From assembly GCA_032433765.1 (NCBI GenBank), contig JAVIAB010000051.1, positions 146,428,568 to 146,492,567 of the forward strand: a stretch of 64,000 nucleotides of DNA. Direction: 5' to 3'. The stretch is from Megaustenia siamemsis. Taxonomy: Eukaryota; Mollusca; Gastropoda; Stylommatophora; Ariophantidae. Within the stretch, counting starts at the first letter, position 1. The number at the start of each line of letters is the position of its first letter. Below the pieces are notes generated by a model. The model made no database searches, was not told where the DNA came from, and saw only the letters and a list, made by a program, of their open reading frames with translations. Below are positions 1 to 10,436 of this stretch, piece after piece. A program made the translations under genes and the position numbers.

Positions 1-417
1 TAACTTACAGTGAACAAATTCATGAAGATCTAGCAACCGACTTTGACATGCAGTGAACAAATTCGTGAAGATCTAGCAACCGACTTTAACATACAGTGAA
101 CAAATTCGTGAAGATCTAGCAACCGACTTTAACATACAGTGAACAAATTCGTGAAGATCTAGCAACCGACTTTAACTTACAGTGAACAAATTCATGAAGA
201 TCTAGCAACCGACTTTGACATGCAGTGAACAAATTCGTGAAGATCTAGCAACCGACTTTAACATACAGTGAACAAATTCATGAAGATCTAGCAGCCGACT
301 TTAACATGCAATTAACAAATTCATGAAGATCTAGCAACCGACTTTAACATGCAATTAAAAAACTCGTGAAGATCTAGCAACCGACTTTAACACGCAATGA
401 ACAAATTCGTGAAGATA
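1..417. repeat. 43-bp minisatellite, about 9.7 units
   Basis: Head-to-tail units of 43 bp sharing the core GTGAAGATCTAGCAACCGAC. The array runs off the left window edge. Units differ by single bases (TACAGTGAAC versus GCAATTAAAA), with more divergent units at the right end, as expected at an array margin. The frame is not a multiple of three and no open frame is kept. Confidence 0.95.
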
Positions 418-609
418 ACGCAACCAAAGTTATGAGTCGATTTTAGAAACTTTTATTGAAGGTATTAATTACATATAATATTTATTTTTATTTCTTTTAT
501 TTTTTTTTTAGTGTGAAAATCGCTGAACCTTATGATTTTCATAATTTTTTTTAATGAATAGAACTATTTTATGTAAGTGGTGACATTTATTGTCTAAATG
601 AACCTGTGG

Positions 610-690
610 GTAAAAGAAAAATAGGCTGACCTACAGTAACACCAAAAAGATCACTGAGGCGAGAGGCAAAAACAGCAAGCATGAGCTTCC
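610..690. repeat. 81-bp dispersed repeat, copy 1
   Basis: Matches 1329-1409 over the whole 81 bp with scattered mismatches, sharing CACTGAGGCGAGAG and ACAGCAAGCATGAGCT. The two copies are in the same orientation and bracket the compound microsatellites between them. Identity of the parent element is unknown. Confidence 0.8.
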
Positions 691-727
691 TGGCCGAGAT
701 TGAACAACTGGTCTAGATCAAGGCCGT

Positions 728-846
728 GTGGCGAGATACAATGCGGGTCCTGTGCAATGTATGATGCTTGTTAACAAAGATTGTCTGACATCAAGAGTCT
801 GGTATCTCATGTCTACTTTGTATGCCGTCTTCACTTCGAAAGGACA
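728..846 (+). mobile_element. possible LINE 3' end with ACAG-repeat tail
   Basis: The sequence TATGCCGTCTTCACTTCGAA leads directly into an ACAG microsatellite. A related string (GTGCCGTCTTCGGCCCGAGA) ends the segment at 6540-6645 before an AATG repeat. Many non-LTR elements stop coding just before a simple-repeat tail of this sort. The match is short, so this is a tentative call. Confidence 0.35.
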
Positions 847-860
847 ACAGACAGACAGAA

Positions 861-901
<41 letters not shown>

Positions 902-1097
902 GGCGGATGGACGGACGGAGAGACGGACGGAAGCATGGATGGTTGGATGGATGGATGGGGGGCATGTGGGTGGGTGAGTCGGTGTGTGGGTGGGTAGGGG
1001 AGGCAAGTAGGTAGGTAGGTAGGTAGTAGGTAGGTAGGTAGGTAGGTAGGTAGGTAGGTAGGTAGGTAGGTAGGTAGGTAGGTAGGTAGGTAGGTAG
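844..1097. repeat. compound microsatellite (ACAG)n, (GGAT/GGAC)n, (GTAG)n
   Basis: ACAG repeats from about 847 to 903, then degenerate GGAC/GGAT/GGGT repeats to about 1000, then nearly pure GTAG repeats to 1097. These look like serial one-base changes in a tetranucleotide repeat. Open frames here on both strands are simple-repeat artefacts. Confidence 0.95.
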
Positions 1098-1235
1098 GAA
1101 TATAGAATGTCTAAATGAAAGCTTTGGAGGTCTGGAAATATGGCGTTAAGCTGATTTTGTGTTATGAGATGAGTTGATAGGACTCCAGCCAGTAAATATT
1201 TTTTGATAAAAAAGAAGCCATATAGGTGTCTGTCA

Positions 1236-1236
<1 letters not shown>

Positions 1237-1324
<88 letters not shown>

Positions 1325-1325
1325 A
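1237..1325. repeat. palindromic microsatellite (TC)n(TA)n(GA)n
   Basis: About 21 bp of TC, 42 bp of TA and 25 bp of GA in that order. Because GA is the complement of TC and TA is self-complementary, the whole block is one inverted repeat that could extrude as a hairpin. Confidence 0.95.
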
Positions 1326-1328
1326 AGA

Positions 1329-1409
1329 GTAAAAGAAATAGCTGCTGAACAAGAGAAACACTAAAAAGGACACTGAGGCGAGAGACATGAACAGCAAGCA
1401 TGAGCTCCC
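1329..1409. repeat. 81-bp dispersed repeat, copy 2
   Basis: Second copy of the element at 610-690, in the same orientation. Its left edge abuts the GA tract at 1325. Confidence 0.8.
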
Positions 1410-1785
1410 TCTGTATAGGGAATTCTTTTTTCAAAATTTTCTTAAAATACACAGTTTTTACGTTTTTTTGTTTTTATATGCCGTTTTTGTGAAATAAAAA
1501 AATGTATTCGCATGCAATACGTCAGCAAGTAAATAGTGCACTTGTATGGTATGCCGGAGCCACGCCCACAATCCCAAACCTAGTTAGCATACAACAGTCC
1601 AGCCGTGTTATGTGAATCATCATTCTAGTGTCACCTCCACCCAATGATCCTGTCTTCAGTCTTTGCATTTATTCTTTCTTTCTCTCTCCATTATATATTT
1701 CTCTTTCACTTATTATCACATTTCTCCTCCTAGTTTTGTCATCTGCCTATTGATTTGCTTTTCTGTCTGTCATCGGATTATCGAT
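1410..1785. other. no recognised feature
   Basis: AT-rich sequence with poly-T and short CT runs. No gene, tRNA-like fold or repeat boundary could be supported. Confidence 0.6.
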
Positions 1786-2733
1786 AGATTAGTTGGTTGG
1801 TTGGCTTCTATGTCTACTTGACTTCCTGTATGTCTGACATGGGACTATTGGTAAGTTAGTTGGTTGGTCGGCTTCTCTGTCTACTTGACTTCCTGTATGT
1901 CTGACATGGGACTATTGGTAAGTTAGTTGGTTGGTCGGCTTCTCTGTCTACTTGACTTCCTGTATGTCTGTCATGGGACTATTGGTAAGTTAGTTGGTTG
2001 GTTGGCTTCTCTGTCTACTTGACTTCCTGTGTGTCTGTCATGGGACTATCGGTAAGTTAGTTGGTTGGTTGGCTTCTCTGTCTACTTGACTTCCTGTGTG
2101 TCTGTCATGGGACTATTGGTAAGTTAGTTGGTTGGTTGGCTTCTCTGTCTACTTGACTTCCTTTGTGTCTGTCATGGGACTATTGGTAAGTTAGTTCGTT
2201 GGTTGGCTTCTCTGTCTACTTGACTTCCTGTGTGTCTAACATGGGACTATCGGTAAGTTAGTTGCTTGGTCGGCTTCTCTGTCTACTTGACTTCCTTTGT
2301 GTCTGTCATGGGACTATTGGTAAGTTAGTTCGTTGGTTGGCTTCTCTGTCTACTTGACTTCCTGTGTGTCTAACATGGGACTATCGGTAAGTTAGTTGGT
2401 TGGTTGGCTTCTCTGTCTACTTGACTTCCTTTGTGTCTGTCATGGGACTATTGGTAAGTTAGTTCGTTGGTTGGCTTCTCTGTCTACTTGACTTCCTGTA
2501 TGTCTGACATGGGACTATCGGTAAGTTAGTTGGTTGGTCGGCTTCTCTGTCTCCTTGACTTCCTGTGTGTCTAACATGGGACTATCGGTAAGTTAGTTGG
2601 TTGGTCGGCTTCTCTGTCTCCTTGACTTCCTGTGTGTCAAACATGGGACTATCGGTAAGTTAGTTGGTTGGTCGGCTTCTCTGTCTACTTGATTTCCTGT
2701 ATGTCTGTCAGTGTGCTATCGATAGGTTAGTTG
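1786..2733. repeat. 67-bp minisatellite, about 14 units
   Basis: Tandem units of 67 bp containing GGCTTCTCTGTCTACTTGAC and GGGACTATTGGTAAGTTAG. Two unit types alternate in the middle: TTCCTTTGTGTCTGTC with TTCG, and TTCCTGTGTGTCTAAC. This alternation suggests a two-unit higher-order repeat at about 2170-2480. The period is not a multiple of three. Confidence 0.95.
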
Positions 2734-3033
2734 GCTGTGTGTCTATATAAAACGCCTAATTATGTTTTATCTTCCGACAGATTCGTTGTTCAAGAGTGAC
2801 TAGAATCTACACTTTGATCATAACTTCAATAAAAACATAGAAACTCTCCGATTAAAAATAACTTTTTGACACGCCCACTTTTGAAAACGCGGTTGCTGAG
2901 TCAGTAATGCAATCGCTACTGGCAGGAAAGGTCAGCGTTTAATTCCAAGTTAGTGAATTTGTTTCGGACATTCATGACTTCAAGGTCATTCATGACTTCA
3001 AGGTTTAACTTATATCAAATTGGAAAATAAGGT
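2734..3033. other. no recognised feature
   Basis: Unique-looking sequence. It contains an 18-bp tandem doublet (CATTCATGACTTCAAGGT) around 2970-3003 and nothing else that I can support. Confidence 0.6.
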
Positions 3034-3862
3034 CTGATCATCATCAGCTAGTGCCTTCTCCGCAACGAAGGTTGGCTACCATGAAGCGCCATTCTGCTCT
3101 GTCTCTTGCTTTGATGGTGCAGGTTGTCATAGGCTGATTTGTCCATCTTTTGATGTTACTCATCCATGTTAGTCTTGGTCTGCCTCTGTCTCTTTAACCT
3201 TGTATTTTCCCCTCCAGGATTACTTTTAGTAGGCTGTTGTGTTTTTTAACATGGCTCAAAAATCGCATTTGTCTTGTTTGAATTGTGCTTAGTAGTTCTC
3301 TTTTCACTCCTTGTTGTTTTAAGACTTCATGGTTTGTTTTCTTTTCCTTCCATCCAACTCTACCTATTCTTCTATATATCCACATTTCAAAAGCTTCAAT
3401 TCTCTGTTCTGTTTTCTTGTCTAATGTCCATGTTTCTTCACCATATAGGAATATTGAGAAGATGTAACATTTTGCTATTCTTAGTTTTAACCCTGGTGTT
3501 ATTTTTTTTGATGTTAGTATGTTGTTCATGACATTAAAATTACTTTTTGCCATTCCTATTCTTTTGTTTATTTCAGTTGTACATTTTCCATCAATGGTTA
3601 TAGTATGTCCAAGGTAATTGTAGTTCTGAACTGTCTCCAGGTCTATTCCTTCTATTTTGATATCCACTTGTGGGTTTTGAGTATCTTCTTTGTTTATGTT
3701 CATAGTTTTAGTCTTTTTGATATTCAGGTCTAGTCCATATTTTGTGCTTGTCATGTTTATTTCATTAAGTAATTGTTGTAGATCTTTAGGATTTTCTGAT
3801 AGTAGTCCAGTTTCATCAGCATATCTTAGGTTATTGATTATCTTTCCATTAATTGGTCAGAT
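3034..3862 (-). mobile_element. LINE family A, 3' part of reverse transcriptase, truncated
   Basis: Reading the minus strand, the fragment opens inside the palm domain of a non-LTR reverse transcriptase (NNLRYADETGLL, 3805-3840), where the second catalytic Asp of the usual YADD box is Glu. An open frame of 186 codons (3194-3754) follows. It carries the thumb region (YNYLGHTITIDGKC), then YGEETWTLDKK and the WIYRRIGRVGW segment typical of the C-terminus of RTE/Jockey-like endonuclease-reverse transcriptases. The element ends on GATGATGAT repeats at about 3034-3045. The 5' end is cut at about 3862, the usual signature of incomplete target-primed reverse transcription. Related copies lie at 57903-58275 and 60950-61615. 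The element is inactive. Confidence 0.88.
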
Positions 3863-3867
3863 ACAAG

Positions 3868-4312
3868 AAAATTAAAATGTTCAACTTCAATGTTAAACCA
3901 GTCCTACACTTATACTGTTCTAAAGACGGAAAACAATAAAAACAATAAAACTTTCATAAATGGATGCTTGAGGAGAATAAAATGTGGAGATGGCAGAACA
4001 AAATCGGAAACTTAGAACTAGGGGAAAGCACCACTCAAATATACCAGTGAATACATAGATAAAACAAGAACGGTATTATTGGATGGGACATACGTTGCTG
4101 AAGCAAACTAGGAGTATTACACGACAATCCTGTTTTGGATTCCCCAGCAAAAGAGAAGAAGGGGAAAGTGAAAATATATTTGGAGAAGACAGATGAAAAA
4201 AGGGATAAAGAGGGTGTATAAGACATGGAACGATCTTAAAAGGATGGTAAGAAACAGAATAGCGGTTTGGAAAGTGTTTGTTGGAGACCTATGCTCCACG
4301 GGGATTTAAAAA
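3868..4312 (+). mobile_element. LINE family B 3' fragment, degraded
   Basis: Diverged copy of the element at 44787-45485. Shared blocks include ATAAATGGATGCTTGAGGAG, the RRQ..RWIGHTLLKQ-like segment and the terminal GTGTTTGTTGGAGACCTATG. Several frameshifts and stops interrupt the frame. It stands tail-to-tail against the family A copy to its left and is inactive. Confidence 0.8.
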
Positions 4313-4332
4313 GAGAGAAGTCTGATACCTCC

Positions 4333-4530
4333 ACATTAGTCGTTAAATGTGTCGATGGTCCTGAATTATTTGTTAACTGTGTAGTTGGTCTTGAATTATT
4401 TGTTAACTGTGTAGTTGGTCCTGAATTATTTGTTAACTGTGTAGTTGGTCTTGAATTACCATTAAATGTGTTGTTGGTCTTACATTACCTGTTCATGTGT
4501 CTTTGGTTTTGAATTACCTGTTAAATGTTT
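4333..4530. repeat. 30-bp minisatellite, about 6.5 units
   Basis: Units of 30 bp with the core GAATTATTTGTTAACTGTGT and a C/T alternation in GGTCCTG versus GGTCTTG. The units decay toward the right margin. Confidence 0.9.
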
Positions 4531-4987
4531 GATTAGTCTTCAAAAATAGTGACGTCATATTCCCATACGCCTGTAAGTTATGGAGAAAACCTATACTTGC
4601 TCTATGTACTTTGTATCAGACAGCGCAACATACGAAACCGTTTTATGATTTTCATTTTCTTCGCCCTATCACATTCTAGAGGTCTTTGGGGCATTACCGA
4701 CGACTTCATCAATCTTCTTCATTGATTTATATTCATTCTTTGGGACTCTGCCAATTCGAGACCTGTCCATTCTTATGTTATCTTCCTATCCCTTTCTTTG
4801 TCTATCTCTCCATCTTCCTTCTTTCATAATTCTCTCTTGAATAGTTTGTGCCAATTTAGATAATTGAGATACGTGCAAAACCATTTTATGTTGAGCTTTT
4901 TCACTATAGTCACAAGATATTCATTTAATCCCATTGTTTGTTGTCAACCAGGAAGGGTTATAAAGTAAGCTTTTGTTATGTTCTATG
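4531..4987. other. no recognised feature
   Basis: No open frame, repeat unit or element terminus could be supported here. Confidence 0.55.

Positions 4988-5054
<67 letters not shown>
4988..5054. repeat. (GAT)n microsatellite
   Basis: About 22 perfect GAT repeats. LINE families A and F in this window end in the same repeat. This may therefore be the tail of an otherwise lost LINE insertion, but no LINE sequence is visible on either side. Confidence 0.95.
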
Positions 5055-6376
5055 ATTACTAGAGTCTAGCACAATTAGCCAGTACACTAGCAGGTTTAAT
5101 GGCACATAAAATGGTAGACCAACAATTACAAAGACTTACAATCACCAGTCACATCATACTCACACGCTCCATTGTACAATATATACATCTAGAACTGCTG
5201 CTCAGTTTCGGCTAATTGAGTATCTCTAACAGAACTTCTGAGTCCTTTATAACTACCCATGATGTGTACAAACTTCTAAAGAATTGTATGTCTAAGCTAA
5301 CTTCATGTGTCTACCTTTTTAGCTGATCTAGTATTATGATGTTCTAGCTTTCTACCCTTCACTATTCCTGTTAATCAGCCATTCTTTCCTGTTTTATCCG
5401 CCAAGTCAGCACTTTGCCTGATTTAAACTGTCTTCTCTCCTTGATATACTGGCGGGAACTGATTAGTCCAGGACTGTATCCAGGCTCGTCGAGGTTGATC
5501 ACGTTACTATTCTAATTACACGATCTTGAGATACCCTTCAAACTGACCAGTGTTTAGCGTCGCTGAGTAACATACCAATTCCCGGTCATTTCCCTATTAA
5601 CTCTATTAACAACCACTATCCTGCTGCTATGTTTAACCCTCTCAAACCCCTAAGATCTGGTACGGTTGTACCCATTTGCAATTTTTTTTTCATTTGTGAA
5701 TCGATCTAAGCAAGAGATACCCAAAATCTTACGATAACATTGCATCTTCAACAATTTGTTTGAATTAAAATTTCGTCATTGACAGCCAGATAGTCAACTG
5801 CTTAGTACATAATAGTTGCTTGTCACATTACATACCACACTACACTCATCTCAACAATCACTTCGCACGTCTGTATTACTTAAAATCAACAAGACCCTGA
5901 CAAATGATTTTGCAATGTTTGATCTTTGGGCGGGTAAGAGAAGTTAACAGTTTTAAGGTTGAATGAGCGGGTTGCCATCCGTCCTTAGTTTAGCTAGAAC
6001 AAACATACTAAGAACTATTAATAGATATAGTTATCAATCTTTTTTTTTTAAATATCTACTTCTGCTAGGATCTACAAACAGATTAAGTTATCAATCTTCA
6101 TTACAAAATATTTACTTGCACTAAGATCGACTTACTGATTAAGTTGACAACATTGCTAAGAGAATATATAAGAACGTCATATAGAGTAGCAAGCCATTTT
6201 AGACTGTTGCCACCATGAAGTGGACATCAATGTGCTGGATTAAAGCTAGGACAGTTGTGTGTGACCGACCAGTCGTGGACTGTAGATTCGATCAGAAGTG
6301 TTGCACGGAATAAGTTTCCTAATTATTTACCGAATATAGTTTGAGCCTCCAAGTTCAATGCAAAAGGAGGCCGCCG
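5055..6376. other. no recognised feature
   Basis: About 1.3 kb without an open frame longer than chance, without tandem structure and without a mobile-element motif that I recognise. It could hold decayed transposon sequence. Confidence 0.5.
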
Positions 6377-6414
6377 CCTAGGAGTGATAACCCAGGTGGG
6401 CCCACCTCTCCTAG
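6377..6414. repeat. short perfect hairpin
   Basis: A 14-bp perfect palindrome, AGGTGGGCCCACCT, at 6394-6407. It is nested inside the outer pair CTAGGAG (left) and CTCCTAG (right). A structural role is not established. Confidence 0.7.
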
Positions 6415-6429
6415 AGTGTTAAGAAGTTA

Positions 6430-6645
6430 AAGGACCAAAACACTTGCTCAACGGGAGCCACTTCTGATGATCAGATTACCTCCGGTTCTGAAGCTCTGTA
6501 TAAAAGAGTTTCGTATTATTTAATCTCTCCGTCCCTAAGACTTCTCCGTCAGACATTCAAGAACTAGCTGCAGATAGTCAGTCGTGGAGAACTATGACTT
6601 CCGCCTTATGTGCCGTCTTCGGCCCGAGAGGAAAACGAATGAATG
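6430..6645 (+). mobile_element. possible LINE 3' end with AATG tail
   Basis: Ends in GTGCCGTCTTCGGCCCGAGA followed by an AATG repeat, resembling the segment before the ACAG tail at 846. Coding content upstream is too decayed to assign a family. Confidence 0.35.
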
Positions 6646-6709
6646 AATAAAATGCATAAAATTATACGTTCACACTTTTCATTATATTTTAATATCATTG
6701 AAATCTCTA

Positions 6710-6764
6710 TATCTCTCTCGCTCTCTCTCTCTCTCTCTCACTCTCTCTCTCTCTTTCCCATGAG
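6710..6764. repeat. (CT)n microsatellite
   Basis: About 50 bp of nearly pure CT dinucleotide. Confidence 0.95.
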
Positions 6765-6969
6765 TCGTATTCATAACGTACTTATAAGTTCACTAATGTT
6801 TATATCTACTTTTCCCTTTGCCCTTATTACATTTAATCTATCAATAACTAAAGAGCACTGAAACACGAATTCTACCTTTACTCATGGCCACAGCATACAT
6901 CATCTTTGTTACTGAAAAATCACATTCTCAGAGCCTCCATTTCTTCAACCAGAAGTTCATGTCTCAAAT

Positions 6970-7025
6970 CAAGCAAATCCTCAAGCAAATCCTCAAGCAA
7001 ATCCTCAAGCAAATCCTCAAGCAAT
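6970..7025. repeat. 12-bp minisatellite
   Basis: About 4.5 units of AAATCCTCAAGC. Each unit encodes four residues, so a short open frame crosses the array. Confidence 0.9.
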
Positions 7026-7216
7026 ATTCCGCTAGTGCAGATTTCTTCGTTCCTCATGTTCCCTACTCATTAATCCATTTGGTGTTTCCGTCGTTATAAC
7101 CAGTTATTCTTCCCATCTCGCTCGGTATATCGACCCGTCCATAATTCAGCTTCTCACAAGTATTTTCATTTCTCCAATACACTTGTACGTTCTGTCTCTT
7201 GGATCTGAAGTAATTG

Positions 7217-7258
7217 ATTAATTGACTGATTGATTGACTGATTGATTGATTGATTTGG
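7217..7258. repeat. TGAT/TGAC tetranucleotide repeat
   Basis: Imperfect TGAT repeats of about 40 bp. Confidence 0.9.
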
Positions 7259-8019
7259 GGTTTTGCCTACTACTTGGCCAGACGTGATACGTTCAACTTC
7301 AAACTAAGTCTTCAACGTTGTACCAAATCTATCCAAGGGATCCACCTATCTTAGGGTTATCCAAAATGATAATGGGACCTATTTTTGTTTATAGCACAGC
7401 CGTTGTATCCGTTGAAGTTTGACATGAATTAATTTCAGAAGTGAACATCTAGAAGTTGGACACTGTATTTGTGTGTTTGTTTCTGTTGTACGAGACTTGT
7501 TGGACGTAGGTTCTCTCCGTGTTATTTTTTTTAGCTATATCCCCCGAGTTAACCTTTAACCACACACATTTTCCCATAATAACTCCGCCTGTTCTCTTAC
7601 ATGAACAACGGTTTCTCGATTCTCCAGTTGCTTGAGTTCATATTATTTCACATTTCATAGTTTCCAAATCTACCTGGCCTGGTTAGCGTCTTGCTAATTT
7701 CTCTATTTTAAGAATTATTTATCATGGATTTATCAATTGTGTCCTTGTGTTACGGCGCGGAATATACTCACGGTCAACAGAGACAACAACACGACGAATC
7801 ACAATGTTCTTGACATAAACACAAATATTCAAAAGAGTAGTGAGTATTATATATAAGTGATTCATGTTGGATTAGATCGTCCGATATACAAGTCTGATAG
7901 TCTTAGTGGTGTACATCTGAAGCATTTCTGATCCTAAGGTTCTTCATCTGGTGCTCTCAAGAGACTAACACTGTTAGTTGTTTGAGGTATCTTTTTATTC
8001 ATCTTGTCTCTGACATTTA
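7259..8019. other. no recognised feature
   Basis: No gene or repeat could be supported. The sequence is AT-rich with no long open frame. Confidence 0.5.
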
Positions 8020-8790
8020 ATCTATGCTATTCTGTGTCTATGTCTTGACTTAATCTATGCTATTCTATGTCTATGTCTTGACTTAGTAAAAAAAAAAGTA
8101 AAGTAGCCCCGTCACGCCAAGTGGCGTATAGGGAAATATGGTGTTAGTGACCCTATATTTTACATACCTTCAGCACATGATTTTTTGGGTAATGTGGTCA
8201 GTATTACGCCCGTGCTGCTTTACTTTCCTAGAAAAAATCCGGTACCCATTTAAGGCTGGGTGTACCCAGAAGCCGTCGGTTGGGATCGAACCCTACCCCT
8301 TGTCGTTTGTAGTCCAGTTCACTACCCACTGAGCTATCGCGGCTCCCTTATGTCTTCACTTAATCTATGCTATTCTACATCTATGTCTTGACTTACTCTA
8401 TGCTATTCTATGTCTATGTCTTGACTTACTCTATGCTATTCTATGTCTATGTCTTGACTTACTCTATGCTATTCTACATCTATGTCTTGACTTACTCTAT
8501 GCTATTCTACATCTATGTCTTGACTTACTCTATGCTATTCTATGTCTATGTCTTGACTTAATCTATGCTATTCTACATCTATGTCTTGACTTACTCTATG
8601 CTATTCTATGTCTTGACTTACTCTATGATATTCTATGTCTTGACCTACTTTATGCTATTCTATATCTTCGCTTACTCTATGCTATTCTAAGTCTATGTCT
8701 TGACTTACTCTATGCTATTCTAAGTCTATGTCTTGACTTACTCTATGCTATTCTAAGTCTATGTCTTGACTTACTCTATGCTATTCTTTA
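8020..8790. repeat. 33-bp minisatellite interrupted by a SINE
   Basis: Units of 33 bp with CTATGCTATTCTATGTCTAT and CTTGACTTACT. About two units lie left of the SINE at 8087-8347 and about 13 to its right. Shortened units lacking about 9-12 bp occur near 8600-8660. The repeat is a multiple of three, so it keeps an 11-residue repeating open frame that is not evidence of coding. Confidence 0.93.
8087..8347 (-). mobile_element. tRNA-derived SINE, family 1, full length
   Basis: On the minus strand the head reads GGGAGCCGCGATAGCTCAGT, carrying a Pol III A box (TAGCTCAGTGGGTAGTG). A B box in GGGTTCGATCCC follows about 45 bp later. A body of about 190 bp ends with GCCACTTGGCGTGACGG and an A/T-rich tail. 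It is inserted in the 33-bp array, so its target duplication cannot be told from array units. Confidence 0.9.
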
Positions 8791-8944
8791 CCTACTTGAT
8801 ATCGTCCTCTGGAGCACAAAACTTCTAAATCTAACTTAGAACACTTCTGATCTTAACTATGTCTTCCTGACTGATCTATGTAACTTGATGTTCACTAAGT
8901 GCTCTCTATGTGTTTCTCTCTCTCTGGATGTGTCTCTGTCGTAT

Positions 8945-9130
8945 CTGTCTGATTCTGTTAACGCATGTGGTTAAATACCCCTGTCTGATTCTATTAACGC
9001 ATGTGGTTAAATACCCCTGTCTGATTCTGTTAACGCATGTGGTTAAATACCCCTGTCTGATTCTGTTAACGCATGTGGTTAAATACCCCTGTCTGATTCT
9101 TTTAACGCATGTGGTTAAATACCCCTGACT
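8945..9130. repeat. 36-bp minisatellite, 5 units
   Basis: Five units of 36 bp (TCTGATTCTGTTAACGCATG then TGGTTAAATACCCCTG) with one or two substitutions. There is no non-repeated spacer, so this is not CRISPR-like. Confidence 0.93.
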
Positions 9131-9239
9131 GATTTGCATAATTTTTTGACTCAGTGGCTGGCTCTCAACCAATCATAGGAAACAATGTTCAACTCTTGAT
9201 GACTTTTGTGTCAATTTGTGAACAAACTCCATCTTGACA

Positions 9240-9712
9240 CCTGGTTATCCTCTGTTTAAAAATAATAGCATAGCATGTAATCTAAGAGTGATTATTAGGG
9301 TCTCATTAGGGACTCGAGGAGAAGAAATAAATAGCATGGCATAATAAGTAGACCAAAGAACCCAAATATGTGCAGTAGAGAAGGCTATGCAAAAGGGACG
9401 GAGCAACCAAAAGGAAACTATGTGTATGAGTGTGATACATTCATACCTCGTGGGGTCAGTGAACCATACTGAACTATGAAGCGATTTTCCAAAGTATAGC
9501 AGCTTTGGTCGCCATAGTGACAAAGGACAATACCAGTTACACGGATGTCGTCTCTGCCCTTGTGATCATGGGGTTTGAAGTGGGAAGACACCGGAGTATC
9601 AGTATTCTGTTGGACATCACGTAGATGTTCACAAAATCTCTCCGCTAATCTTCTCCCAGACTCACCAATATAGGTCATGTGACATCGTTGGCATTCAAAT
9701 CATGCCACAATC
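9240..9712 (-). mobile_element. Penelope-like element fragment: C-terminal GIY-YIG endonuclease
   Basis: On the minus strand an 87-codon open frame (9418-9678) encodes MTYIGESGRRLAERFCEHL, then DTPVSSHF, then CYTLENRFI and YGSLTPRGMN. This order is that of the GIY-YIG nuclease found at the C-terminus of Penelope-like retroelements. It has the YIG motif, the GRRL.ERF arginine helix, the H of the EHL motif and the putative metal-binding Glu in LENRF. Upstream codons give CQRC just before the YIG, as in that family, but a stop codon (TGA) precedes FECQRC, so the frame is broken. No Penelope reverse transcriptase remains. The right edge runs into an AATT-rich repeat at 9713-9740. Confidence 0.85.
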
Positions 9713-9740
9713 ATTAATTAATCAATTAATTAATTAATCA
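9713..9740. repeat. ATTA simple repeat at inversion junction
   Basis: ATTAATTAATCAATTAATTA-type repeat lying between two oppositely oriented copies of the same Penelope segment (minus strand to the left, plus strand to the right). Confidence 0.8.
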
Positions 9741-10140
9741 GATGATGCCACATGACCTATATTGGGGAGTCTGGGAGAACGTATTCTCTTCACACTTGGA
9801 CCTTCTGGATCAAGTCTCAGATAAATATTTCATTATTTATTATTTCAGTAAATACACATTTTTTTAAATTACTAATTTTTATTAATTATCATTTGTATTC
9901 TCGTATAATGTAGCACATCTCTCTGTTGTTGCACTTCTTGTTCCACTTTTTATTTCTCCTTGCTCTACCAGTCGCGCTCATCCTCGATGTAGTACAGTTT
10001 ATATTTATTCCGGTGTCTGTTTATGTTGTTCTCGTTTTCTGAAGAAGGGCGCATGTAAGCCGAAAAGACTGTATTTTGTTGTGTTCCATCTTTGTAATGC
10101 TGTCACCAGACTTGGAATAAGTGTACGTTACACCCCACCA
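9741..10140 (+). mobile_element. second Penelope-like fragment, inverted relative to the first
   Basis: The plus strand at 9745-9785 repeats the CACATGACCTATATTGG and AGTCTGGGAGAA sequence seen on the minus strand at 9650-9690, so the start of the GIY-YIG domain is present in the opposite orientation. Most of the nuclease is missing. At 10038-10070 the sequence TCTGAAGAAGGGCGCATG, then AAGCCGAAAAGACT, resembles the conserved non-coding tail that follows GIY-YIG in Penelope-like elements. The family assignment of this tail is from memory of its usual form. Confidence 0.6.
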
Positions 10141-10436
10141 CAATTTGCGTCTAGTGATCATATTTTTTTTTTCAATCTACATTTTTTAAAGGGATTTTGG
10201 GGACTTGGGGAAGGGGGGGGGGTTTGTGTGGTCAGCAGTGTATAAGTGAAATAGTTCAAGAAAAGATCCTTAGTGTCTTTAACGGCTGGGTGAACCTAGA
10301 AGATGTCGATCAGATCCTCCTGTCTCCAACAAAATAAATATCACTAACCACCGATCTACTGCAGTTTATTAATTCTGATTTATTCGTATCTCACGCTGAT
10401 GGTAAGAAAGGGTCAATTTAAAATCTGGTATGAAAG
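10141..10436. other. no recognised feature
   Basis: Contains a G-run at 10208-10220 and otherwise anonymous sequence. Confidence 0.5.

Noticed and set aside
8945..9130. CRISPR-like array of 36-bp repeats
   Set aside because: Repeats are contiguous with no unique spacers, no cas genes are present, and the surrounding DNA is plainly eukaryotic.
10030..10075. Hammerhead ribozyme in the Penelope-like tail
   Set aside because: CTGAAGA and GAAA are present with a short GGGC/GCC pairing between them, and Penelope-like elements are known to carry hammerheads. I could not find closing stems I and III or a cleavage triplet. A covariance-model search would decide.
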